Source: Chloroflexota bacterium (GTDB taxonomy: Bacteria > Chloroflexota > Dehalococcoidia > SZUA-161). From it: a DNA stretch of 5,559 nt. The notes under the pieces were generated by a model that worked only from the letters and a program-made list of their open reading frames with translations, was not told the DNA's origin and did no database searches. The DNA is taken from assembly GCA_030668425.1 (NCBI GenBank), contig DAOUTY010000128.1, positions 1-5,559 of the forward strand. Direction: 5' to 3'. Below, one piece after another: positions 1 to 5,385 of this stretch (within the stretch, counting starts at the first letter, position 1; each line of letters starts with the position of its first letter). The position numbers were made by a program, and so were the translations under genes.

Positions 1-714
1 CCCACGGTTGTTGTAAATAGCGAGAACGGGAGCATCGAGATCAATGCTGGCACTGACAACGAAGTGCGTGTTGAGGCAACGCTGACTGATGCTCCCCGAG
101 TTCAATATGAGATAAGCCAGGATGGCGACACGATAACAATTGATGCCAAAATATCGAAGGAGTGGTGGTTCTTTGGCAGTGCTGATGCTGATATTATGAT
201 AACTACGCCAGCCAGCACCTATGTAGAAGTTGACACCAGCAATGGTTCCGTTGAGCTGCATGGGATGGAGGGGGCTGGCACCCTTCGCACATCCAATGGA
301 AAGATCGTTCTGAAGGATGTGAAGGGTGCCTACGATGGAACGACCAGCAATGGCGCTATTGAGATTGGCACCATGGAAGGAACTTGCGTCATCTCGACTA
401 GCAATGGGTCAGTGGATTTATGGGATGTGAAAGGTGAGGTCGAGGTTGAGTCGAGCAACGGTGAAATCTGGTTCAGTGGGGAGATGACGGCTGGGACAAG
501 GAGCCGACTGGTTACCAGCAATGGAAAAGTGGACGTAGAGCTGTCGGGTACGCCCAGTATTAGTCTGGATGCGAAGACCAGTAATGGCGTGGTCACGTGC
601 GAACTAGTGATAACGGCTACTTTGACAAGGGAAGATCACCTCGTCGGCACAATTGGGGCTGGAGAGGCGGAGCTCTATATCCGAACGTCGAATGGTGATG
701 TGACTATCAGGTAG
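1..714 (+). CDS. DUF4097-type beta-solenoid (putative adhesin) protein, 5'-truncated by the window
   Basis: The reading frame is open from base 1 to the TAG at 712-714 (237 codons visible). A GTG at 64 is only an internal codon: the same repeat pattern (NSENGSIEI) is already present upstream, so the true start lies outside the window. The protein is made of short beta-strand repeats centred on S-N-G, with the Asn at codons 9, 81, 99, 117, 135, 153, 174, 195 and 231. Typical units read TSNGSVEL or TSNGAIEI followed by a D/E-V/M-K/E-G turn. This is the signature of DUF4097, a right-handed beta-helix-like family often found on or near the cell envelope and sometimes linked to stress-response systems. 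No membrane segment is visible in this part; an N-terminal signal or anchor could lie upstream. It converges with the PHP gene 57 nt away. The family call is firm; adhesin function is only the family's label. Confidence 0.82.
   Translation, partial: PTVVVNSENGSIEINAGTDNEVRVEATLTDAPRVQYEISQDGDTITIDAKISKEWWFFGSADADIMITTPASTYVEVDTSNGSVELHGMEGAGTLRTSNGKIVLKDVKGAYDGTTSNGAIEIGTMEGTCVISTSNGSVDLWDVKGEVEVESSNGEIWFSGEMTAGTRSRLVTSNGKVDVELSGTPSISLDAKTSNGVVTCELVITATLTREDHLVGTIGAGEAELYIRTSNGDVTIR
241..459 (+). repeat. 54-nt coding repeat (18-residue solenoid rungs)
   Basis: The Asn codon of the S-N-G motif recurs at 241, 295, 349, 403 and 457, exactly 54 nt apart each time. This gives four complete 18-residue units. 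DNA identity between units is mostly confined to the accagcaatgg-like core, so these are old, diverged repeats kept at protein level rather than a recent tandem duplication. Further copies at 520, 583 and 691 follow spacings of 63, 63 and 108 nt. Confidence 0.7.
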
Positions 715-771
715 GTTTGGGTATACCGCGACGTGATGGGCGAAGGGCGTTGCTAATAGGGGAGTAATAGA

Positions 772-1530
772 CTAGCTATCCCCTGCCATCTCTTCGGGGA
801 ACCTTATTCTACTCTCGTATTCGTCGAAGGCCAGTCTTAACCCTCTCAGGTCCAAGCTGGGAAGTCTCAGGTAGGTTGGTCTTCTGCCGATCTCGTCGAG
901 GGCATGGGCATCCGAACCCTGGATGCAAGCATGTCTCTTGGGGTAACCCCGTACTTGACCCCTGTTCCAAAGACCTTTGTTCTGCGGCTGCGTGATCTCC
1001 AGGGCTGTGAGGTATTCATTGCTATATATCCTCATCTTGGCCCTGCGGCTCTCGGTAGTCTGCAGGAAACCCGTTGGCCACCTCTCGATATGGGCTGCGA
1101 TGGCTATTCCTCCGTGCTCGTCTATCTTACGAAAGACGTCCTCGATCCCGTTATCCACAATGAAAGCGCCGTCTCCCATTGCTGCCGCGCTGGCCCCGGC
1201 GCGGTCGAGGAAGTCATCTAACTGGGAGACAGGGGTTTCGCGATCGAACAGGGCAAGAACATGCCCACCCTTTGTCGATAGCTCCACCCCGGGGAACACT
1301 ACCAGCCCCTTTTCCTGCCCCAACTTCCTGATGGCATCGACGCTGTTGAAGGTATTGTGGTCGGTAATGGCGATTGCCTCCAGTCCAACAGCGAGGGCTG
1401 CATCTATGATCTGCTCTGGTGTGGTCAGGGGGTCACTATAGCATTTGGACTCTGGGGTGTGTAGATGGAGGTCTACTTTTGTGAATCTTTCACTTGCATG
1501 ATGATTATGAGGCTGCTCCTCAATTGCCAT
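772..1530 (-). CDS. PHP-domain metallohydrolase, stand-alone
   Basis: A 252-residue protein consisting of one PHP (polymerase and histidinol phosphatase) domain, a TIM-barrel-like metal-dependent phosphoesterase fold. The visible metal-ligand motifs are in the expected order: HLHT (H22, H24), TDHN (D57, H58), GVELS (E83), GGH (H90), AAH (H147) and GSDAH (D207, H209). The catalytic centre therefore looks intact. The C-terminal pattern, GSDAH then EIGRR then a Leu-rich segment and LAFDEYESRIRF, resembles the PHP module at the N-terminus of TrlF-type AAA-ATPase proteins. Here the protein ends right after it, with no ATPase. The start at 1530 has GAGGA 10 nt upstream (1541-1545), and the H-x-H motif begins at residue 22, which suits this start. 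The gene lies 64 nt downstream of the crotonase gene and may be co-transcribed with it. The substrate is unknown; a phosphoester or nucleotide substrate is likely from the family. Confidence 0.85.
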   Translation of the reverse strand: MAIEEQPHNHHASERFTKVDLHLHTPESKCYSDPLTTPEQIIDAALAVGLEAIAITDHNTFNSVDAIRKLGQEKGLVVFPGVELSTKGGHVLALFDRETPVSQLDDFLDRAGASAAAMGDGAFIVDNGIEDVFRKIDEHGGIAIAAHIERWPTGFLQTTESRRAKMRIYSNEYLTALEITQPQNKGLWNRGQVRGYPKRHACIQGSDAHALDEIGRRPTYLRLPSLDLRGLRLAFDEYESRIRFPEEMAGDS

Positions 1531-1594
1531 TGATTATTAATCCTCAGTTCCAGACAGGGCCGCGAGGAACGAGAGCCAGGCCATAGTTGCGTTA

Positions 1595-2395
1595 TTATCT
1601 ACCCTTGAACACCGGCTCTCTTTTTTCCAGGAACGCGCGTAGTGCCTCCCGGTGGTCCTCCGTTTGACTCAGCGCCGTGTACTCTTGTATGACATCCTTT
1701 AAGGCTGACTCTAAATCAGTGTCCAGACTGTTGTATATCAGTTTCTTGGCGCTGGCGATCGCAAGCGGTGGCCCTTTTACCAGTTTAGTGGCCAGTTCCC
1801 AGGTGGCGGCCTCAAGCTCATCGTGGGGCACGACCTTGGTTACAAGACCTATCCTCTCCGCTTCCCTGGCGTCGATTAGATCGCCGGTCCAGATGAGTTC
1901 GCAGGCCTTGTCTATCCCGATCAGTCTGGGCAAGAAGTAAGTTCCACCCATAGTAGGCACCAGCCCCCTACGAACAAAGATTGAAGAGAACGTAGCTCTC
2001 TCAGAGGCTATTCGGATGTCACAGGCGCAGGCAGTATCGAGTCCACCGCCGGCAGCTATTCCGTTGATGGAAGCGATAACGGGCTTGTCCATTCTCTGCA
2101 AGGGGAAAGTCAAGAGTTTTCTCACCGTGTCTGTCAAGGATTTCAGCTGTGCTGAGGGTTTCGGATGCTTCGCGAGCCCTTCCTCTAAACCCTTGACATC
2201 GGCGCCGACACAAAAGGCACGCCCTGTCCCCGCAATCACCAGCACCCTTACCTCATCGTCCCTGGCTGCTTCATCGAGTGCCTCTGATAGCCCCCTGTAC
2301 ATAGCAGTAGTAAATGCGTTTAGCTTTTGCGGTCTATTCAGGGTTATCGTTGCAATGCCCTCTTCCTTGGTATAGATGAGATGCTCGTGATCCAT
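1595..2395 (-). CDS. Enoyl-CoA hydratase/isomerase (crotonase) family protein
   Basis: A 266-residue crotonase, the usual length for the family, acting on an acyl-CoA thioester in the cytoplasm. Family motifs are the substrate loop NRPQKLNAF (20-28), the first oxyanion-hole segment AFCVGAD (60-66), and the second, NGIAAGGGLD (111-120), followed by CDIRIA. These are followed by GLVPTMGGTYFLPRLIG (144-160), TGDLIDAREAERIGLV and a C-terminal helical region. The two glutamates that act in classical hydratases (E144 and E164 in rat mitochondrial enzyme numbering) align with D120 and F140, so simple enoyl-CoA hydration is doubtful. From memory, the VRRGLVP-GGTYFLPRL stretch is closer to PaaG-like isomerases. 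The ATG at 2395 was chosen because AGGAGG lies at 2400-2405 and a promoter-like pair at 2430-2458; an in-frame ATG at 2476 would add 27 residues with no family similarity. Family is certain; reaction and pathway are not determined. Confidence 0.88.
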   Translation of the reverse strand: MDHEHLIYTKEEGIATITLNRPQKLNAFTTAMYRGLSEALDEAARDDEVRVLVIAGTGRAFCVGADVKGLEEGLAKHPKPSAQLKSLTDTVRKLLTFPLQRMDKPVIASINGIAAGGGLDTACACDIRIASERATFSSIFVRRGLVPTMGGTYFLPRLIGIDKACELIWTGDLIDAREAERIGLVTKVVPHDELEAATWELATKLVKGPPLAIASAKKLIYNSLDTDLESALKDVIQEYTALSQTEDHREALRAFLEKREPVFKGR

Positions 2396-2399
2396 GGCG

Positions 2400-2405
2400 C
2401 CTCCT
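2400..2405 (-). promoter_or_regulatory. Ribosome binding site deciding the crotonase start
   Basis: AGGAGG on the minus strand lies 4 nt before the ATG at 2395. It is a full anti-SD match. It selects this start over the in-frame ATG at 2476, whose extra 27 residues are not conserved in the family. Confidence 0.8.
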
Positions 2406-2429
2406 GCTCGAATGCGACGACTGGATTCC

Positions 2430-2458
2430 ATTGTAGCAGGTTGGCTTATTCGCCGCAA
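2430..2458 (-). promoter_or_regulatory. Candidate sigma70-type promoter for the crotonase gene
   Basis: Minus-strand -35 TTGCGG (2453-2458), a 17-nt spacer and -10 TACAAT (2430-2435, five of six consensus bases). Transcription would start near 2423, leaving a leader of about 28 nt that contains the AGGAGG. It sits in the 154-nt gap after the flavin-reductase gene. It therefore implies a separate transcription unit for crotonase (and probably PHP). Prediction by eye only; the -35 is weak. Confidence 0.45.
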
Positions 2459-2549
2459 CGAACCGAGGTCATTCAATCGAGTTAAAAGGGAGTGCTGGAG
2501 TGGGGTCCAGGAACGTGATGTCGGTGTCCGTTCTTAGGTTGATGGTTTG

Positions 2550-3098
2550 TCAGTCCCCTTTGGCGTGAACGATTCGCTCAGCGGCAACAAATCTTCTACC
2601 TCTGATGTGCATCACCGGCTTGGCCTTGGAGACATTGAATTGCCCTTCCTTCATGTACTCGTCCTTACATTCGGCATGCACCACTCTCCCAACCACCAGG
2701 ATATGGTCGCCAGCCTCCTTTTCGAACTCAACCTGGCACTCGATCCAACCGATGCACTCTTCAATGGAGGGTGCCCTGACGTGCTTTGACTTTCTTTGGG
2801 TTAGACCGGCCTCTTCGATCTCGCTCACACCTTTGGGGAATGCCTTGGAGCAAGTCCAGAGTTTGTCCAGCAGCTCCTCGGGCACGATGTTGAACACAAA
2901 ATCGCCGGTTTCCCTGGCGTTTGCCAGGGTGTGCCTCGCAGGGGTAGCGGCGAAGAGGAGCAACGGCGGGTCGGATGAAACTGGCGTTACGAAGCTGAAC
3001 GGGGCGGCGTTGGCTTTTCCGTCCTTATCCACGGTCGAAATTAGTACGGTGCATCTCGGCGATAGAATCTCGTAGAAGCCTGACGTGGCGATTTCCAT
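2550..3098 (-). CDS. Flavin reductase-like (FMN-binding split-barrel) domain protein
   Basis: A 182-residue protein of the flavin reductase-like/flavoredoxin type (DIM6/NTAB group), an FMN-binding split barrel of roughly the usual length. The N-terminal half carries the typical pattern: PRCTVLISTVDKDGKANAAP (14-33), F-S-F-V-T-P-V-S-S-D-P-P-L-L-L-F (34-49), then R-H-T-L-A-N (55-60) and G-D-F-V-F-N (65-70). A middle C-S-K-A-F-P-K-G-V-S-E-I-E-E-A-G-L-T segment (83-100) matches the dimer/flavin loop region of this group, followed by the strand DHILVVGRVVHAE (131-143). It is expected to bind FMN and pass electrons from NAD(P)H or a redox partner; the partner is unknown. The start at 3098 is preferred to the in-frame ATG at 3116, because AGGAGG (3108-3113) lies inside the longer version and 9 nt before this ATG. 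It lies 77 nt downstream of the HAD gene. Confidence 0.85.
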   Translation of the reverse strand: MEIATSGFYEILSPRCTVLISTVDKDGKANAAPFSFVTPVSSDPPLLLFAATPARHTLANARETGDFVFNIVPEELLDKLWTCSKAFPKGVSEIEEAGLTQRKSKHVRAPSIEECIGWIECQVEFEKEAGDHILVVGRVVHAECKDEYMKEGQFNVSKAKPVMHIRGRRFVAAERIVHAKGD

Positions 3099-3107
3099 GT
3101 CTTTGTG

Positions 3108-3113
3108 CCTCCT
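3108..3113 (-). promoter_or_regulatory. Ribosome binding site deciding the flavin-reductase start
   Basis: AGGAGG on the minus strand is 9 nt upstream of the ATG at 3098. If translation began at the in-frame ATG at 3116, these bases would encode Arg-Arg and no SD would precede that codon (the bases just upstream are ...accattaa). This supports the shorter protein. Confidence 0.75.
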
Positions 3114-3137
3114 CATTTAATGGTTCCAATAATGGCG

Positions 3138-3143
3138 ATTGTA
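3138..3143 (-). promoter_or_regulatory. Possible -10 element for the flavin-reductase gene
   Basis: TACAAT on the minus strand (five of six consensus bases) in the 77-nt gap. It would give a leader of about 30 nt ending at the ATG at 3098. No convincing -35 lies 16-18 nt upstream, so read-through from the HAD gene is equally possible. Confidence 0.25.
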
Positions 3144-3153
3144 AAACGGCTTG

Positions 3154-3166
3154 GCTCACAATGACA
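3154..3166. repeat. Possible degenerate end of the dispersed inverted repeat
   Basis: These 13 bases (gctcacaatgaca) match the right terminus of the 83-bp repeat (5255-5267, gctcgcaatgaca) at 12 of 13 positions. They lie just after the HAD stop codon. A 5-bp stem with a 3-nt loop (gacac-ttt-gtgtc, 3163-3175) overlaps them. No partner arm is visible nearby, so this would be a half-copy or vestige. Confidence 0.35.
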
Positions 3167-3175
3167 CTTTGTGTC

Positions 3176-3856
3176 CTAAAGGCTCTCAAGGTAATCCAAA
3201 ACCTCAAGCAGGTCCTTGGCCTCATAATCCGGATCGGGCGAGTTGCCTATCGGAGAGAGGCCTCTTCTGTTGACCCACACTGTGGCAATTCCTGCTTCTT
3301 TGGCGGCAGCTATGTCGTGTTCCAGACTGTCGCCGATTGCTACGGCATCATCGGGCAGGGAATTAGTTGACATAAGTGCATTATCGAAATAGGTTCTATC
3401 TCCCTTTATCCCCAGATGTGTATGGTCAAAGGCGTAGCTGAAATAGCTTCTGCCTGCGGCCTTCTCCAGGGCATCGACCTTTTCCTGTGCATAGTCTCCT
3501 GTTGTCAGACAGAGTATGTGCCTTTCCTTCACCTTGTTCAGGAAGTGCAGGCTCTCGGGGAAGAAGGTGGGGTTCGTCCAGCACTCCTCCTGCGCCTCCT
3601 TGAACCTTCTGGCTATCTTTTGAGCCTCACCTTCGTCGTAAGGTTTTCCCAAATAGTCGGCGAGCAACCTCTGATGAAAGAAGAAATCATCGTGCCTTTC
3701 GGGATATTGCAGGTGCACAATTCCCCGGTGCACTGCTAGATAGGCATCTATTAACTGCTCGGCACTCAACCCGTATATGCCGTCGAGCCTGACTGCGAAC
3801 TTGGCGTGGGTATCGTGTAGGGTTTCGTCGTAGTCTATGAAAAGTATCTTACTCAT
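3176..3856 (-). CDS. HAD-superfamily hydrolase (phosphatase-like)
   Basis: A 226-residue haloacid dehalogenase-superfamily enzyme with all four catalytic motifs. Motif I is FIDYDET (D8 nucleophile, D10 acid/base), motif II is CLTTGD (T118/T119), motif III is the Lys in GIKGD (K151), and motif IV is AIGDSLEHD (D176, D181). The segment from about residue 15 to 90, between motif I and the core, is a helical C1-type cap that sets substrate choice. The family mostly dephosphorylates small phosphorylated metabolites through an aspartyl-phosphate intermediate using Mg2+; the substrate cannot be read from the sequence. The start at 3856 places motif I at the usual position right after the N-terminus. 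A modest SD (AGGA, 3865-3868) lies 8 nt upstream. The stop is TAG. The upstream gap carries a hairpin repeat, so co-transcription with DUF763 is uncertain. Confidence 0.88.
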   Translation of the reverse strand: MSKILFIDYDETLHDTHAKFAVRLDGIYGLSAEQLIDAYLAVHRGIVHLQYPERHDDFFFHQRLLADYLGKPYDEGEAQKIARRFKEAQEECWTNPTFFPESLHFLNKVKERHILCLTTGDYAQEKVDALEKAAGRSYFSYAFDHTHLGIKGDRTYFDNALMSTNSLPDDAVAIGDSLEHDIAAAKEAGIATVWVNRRGLSPIGNSPDPDYEAKDLLEVLDYLESL

Positions 3857-3920
3857 TTCGCTGGTCCTGGCGCTGGTGGTCGTTGTGATCCTGCTTCTCA
3901 GACCGGGGAAAGTAGAGGTC

Positions 3921-3957
3921 CCCCTCAGTCCCCCTTTTCCAAAGGGGGATTAGGAGG
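3921..3957. repeat. G/C-rich imperfect palindrome, likely dispersed intergenic repeat
   Basis: The core is a perfect 9-bp inverted repeat, tcccccttt (3929-3937) and aaaggggga (3941-3949), with a 3-nt loop. It extends outward with mismatches to ccccctca on the left and taggagg on the right. It fills the middle of the 140-nt gap between DUF763 and the HAD gene. Sequences of this C5TTT/AAAG5 form are, from memory, frequent multicopy intergenic elements in many environmental bacteria. It could act as a transcription terminator or RNA processing hairpin, but no U-tract follows it on the minus strand. Confidence 0.6.
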
Positions 3958-3996
3958 ATTTGTAGCATATTCATACGGGAGACTGTAACGGAGATC

Positions 3997-5091
3997 TTAC
4001 TCATGTTGGGGAAAGACCCTATGCAGGCGCCTGAGAGCTTCCATCTCCTCTCTATTGCCCAGCTTTGCCTTTCGTACCGCACGGGCCAGGATGGCCGTGG
4101 TCTTGTCGTAGGTCTTGCGGTCTACGGGATAGGGGATACCGTCCTTGCCGCCGTGGGCGAAGCTGTAGCGGGCGGGGTCGTTGAAGCTGGGAGCAACTCC
4201 CCATACCAGCTCGGATACAAGGCTGAGGGCGCGGATGGTTTTGGGCCCCACGCCTTGCATCCCCAGCAGATTCTCAAAGCCTTCAGGCTTGCGCTCATAG
4301 GTGGAGAGGAATATCTTCTCGAGGTATTCAGGGTGAAGGTCATGCAATGAGAGGTGGTGGCGGGAGGGCAGGTCAAGCGATTTCAACGTGTTCAGTTCTC
4401 TAACTAGGGCCTCCGGATTCTCTTCTGAGGCGACCCTGGTTACTACATCCCGTGCTCCCTCGCTTTCGTCAGCCACCATGTTCAACGTACTGCCAAACCC
4501 TTGGGAGCAGATGGCAGCATGAGGCTCGCAGACAAAGTCTGTAATGCTCTCGCCGAGCCAGTGATATCTGCGGGCATAGCGGTTTTTCTCGTTCATTCCC
4601 TGCTGGATCACCGCCCAGTCGCCCTTGGCAGTGAACAGAAAGGTATGATGATAGAGCTGGTAGCCGTCTTGAACCGCGCAAGAGTCCACTTTAGCAGACA
4701 TCCTGCTGGCGTAAACCAGAGGTGCGGGGTCCCTGGAGATAGCCTCGGAGTATCGGGTAATCTGCGCTGGAGTCTGCCGCGAGGTTTTCCCCTTGCCACC
4801 GGCGATGTAGAGACCCAGCTCTTCCTCCAGCCCCTTCGTCCCCTCCTTCAAAGCGCCGCATACTGTGGTGGTGACGCCGCTGGAATGCCAGTCGAAGCCG
4901 AGGACGCAGCCCAGACCCTGGAACCAGAAGGGGTCCGATAGTCTGTGCAGCATCTCCTCAGGGCCGAAGTCCGATACGATGGCTATTGAGATCTCCCGGG
5001 ACAGCTTCGTCATGCGGTCGAACAACCAGCGGGGCGCCTTGCCGCCGTGAAGGGGAAGATTGGCTATGCCTGTTCTCGTTGCCTGCCTCAT
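3997..5091 (-). CDS. DUF763 domain-containing protein
   Basis: A 364-residue protein that matches DUF763 over its whole length; its function is not established. Recognisable blocks are RTGIANLPLHGGKAPRWLF (6-24), SDPFWFQGLGCVLGFDWHSS (52-71) continuing into G-V-T-T-T-V-C-G-A-L-K-E-G, the central GDWAVIQQGMN (157-167) with ARRYHWLG (173-180), and a C-terminal DPARYSFAHGGKDGIPYPVD (305-324). Residues about 272-292, with G-M-Q-G-V-G-P-K-T-I-R-A-L, look like a helix-hairpin-helix DNA-binding motif. A nucleic-acid-related role is therefore plausible but inferred. The start at 5091 fits the family N-terminus, yet no Shine-Dalgarno sequence precedes it. A promoter-like pair lies immediately upstream, suggesting a leaderless mRNA. 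No signal peptide or membrane segment. It is isolated from both neighbours by repeat-bearing gaps. Confidence 0.87.
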   Translation of the reverse strand: MRQATRTGIANLPLHGGKAPRWLFDRMTKLSREISIAIVSDFGPEEMLHRLSDPFWFQGLGCVLGFDWHSSGVTTTVCGALKEGTKGLEEELGLYIAGGKGKTSRQTPAQITRYSEAISRDPAPLVYASRMSAKVDSCAVQDGYQLYHHTFLFTAKGDWAVIQQGMNEKNRYARRYHWLGESITDFVCEPHAAICSQGFGSTLNMVADESEGARDVVTRVASEENPEALVRELNTLKSLDLPSRHHLSLHDLHPEYLEKIFLSTYERKPEGFENLLGMQGVGPKTIRALSLVSELVWGVAPSFNDPARYSFAHGGKDGIPYPVDRKTYDKTTAILARAVRKAKLGNREEMEALRRLHRVFPQHE

Positions 5092-5097
5092 GAGTCA

Positions 5098-5126
5098 ATT
5101 CTAAGTTAAAAGAGCGGAGACGGCAA
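5098..5126 (-). promoter_or_regulatory. Candidate promoter for DUF763, giving a leaderless transcript
   Basis: Minus-strand -35 TTGCCG (5121-5126), a 17-nt spacer and -10 TAGAAT (5098-5103, five of six consensus bases). Only 6 nt separate the -10 from the ATG at 5091. Initiation at the normal distance would therefore fall on or next to the A of the start codon, which agrees with the missing SD. Not experimentally supported. Confidence 0.5.
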
Positions 5127-5184
5127 GGTGGCTGTCTTGGGTGTCAAGGGCATGGTCGAACGATCCATGGGATAGCAAAGCAAA

Positions 5185-5267
5185 TGTCATTGCGAGGCCC
5201 AAAGGGCCGAAGCAATCTTGCCGGTATTGTAGTATGGAGCGATTGCTTCGCTGCGCTCGCAATGACA
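5185..5267. repeat. 83-bp nested inverted repeat (MITE/REP-like dispersed element)
   Basis: Perfect 12-bp terminal inverted repeats, tgtcattgcgag (5185-5196) and ctcgcaatgaca (5256-5267), enclose a second perfect 10-bp pair, cgaagcaatc (5208-5217) and gattgcttcg (5241-5250). A small ggccc-aaa-gggcc hairpin (5196-5208) lies in the left half. The element can fold into a branched structure on either strand. Elements starting GTCATTGCGAG with internal AAGCAATC are, from memory, common multicopy intergenic repeats in many bacterial genomes and metagenomes. There is no transposase here, so any movement would need one supplied elsewhere. Confidence 0.75.
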
Positions 5268-5346
5268 GGGCAAAGGGAAAGGGGCTAACCATATATGGTG
5301 CTCTGTTTGGCTACCTTAAAAAATACGGCCTGGCAAGTTCGAGCGG

Positions 5347-5374
5347 GTAGGTTGGCCGACGTCGGCCAACCTAC
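5347..5374. repeat. Perfect 28-bp palindrome with no loop
   Basis: The 14-nt arm gtaggttggccgac (5347-5360) is followed directly by its exact reverse complement (5361-5374). It sits 11 nt past the stop codon of the hydrolase remnant. Downstream on the minus strand there is no immediate T-run (a run of six T occurs only about 30 nt later), so it is not a standard intrinsic terminator. It may be a dispersed palindromic repeat, an operator for a dimeric protein, or a cruciform-forming site. Confidence 0.8.
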
Positions 5375-5385
5375 GCCAATGAGTT

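Noticed and set aside
715..771. Possible bidirectional terminator between the convergent DUF4097 and PHP genes
   Set aside because: No inverted repeat of useful length and no T-tract is visible in these 57 nt.
904..1441. Plus-strand frames of 105 and 154 codons opposite the PHP gene
   Set aside because: Antisense shadows of a PHP domain with all metal ligands intact.
2396..2476. N-terminal extension of the crotonase to the ATG at 2476
   Set aside because: The added 27 residues are not family-like, the strong SD sits before 2395, and a promoter-like pair lies inside the extension.
2484..2510. Weak terminator after the flavin-reductase gene (ctgga/tccag stem, then TTTT on the minus strand)
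   Set aside because: The stem is only 5 bp and the T-run of four begins 7 nt past it; too weak to annotate.
3846..4004. Direct repeat of atcttactcat at 3846-3856 and 3994-4004
   Set aside because: An 11-bp match is expected by chance somewhere in a window this size, and one copy is simply the HAD start codons; no flanking similarity.
3849..4082. Minus-strand 77-codon frame over the DUF763 tail and the following gap
   Set aside because: It overlaps the conserved DUF763 C-terminus in another frame and then reads through the hairpin repeat (LIPLWKRGTEGDL); best explained as a shadow.
4003..4941. Plus-strand frames of 115 and 146 codons opposite DUF763
   Set aside because: They lie antisense to a gene conserved over its whole length and show no recognisable protein features.
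5142..5147. Perfect TTGACA on the minus strand upstream of DUF763
   Set aside because: No -10-like hexamer lies 16-18 nt downstream; the TTGCCG/TAGAAT pair nearer the gene is better spaced.
5101..5350. Short ORFs on both strands across the repeat region (63 and 69 codons)
   Set aside because: They read through the nested inverted repeat and give the low-complexity Arg/Ser-rich peptides typical of repeat translation; no SD and no family similarity.
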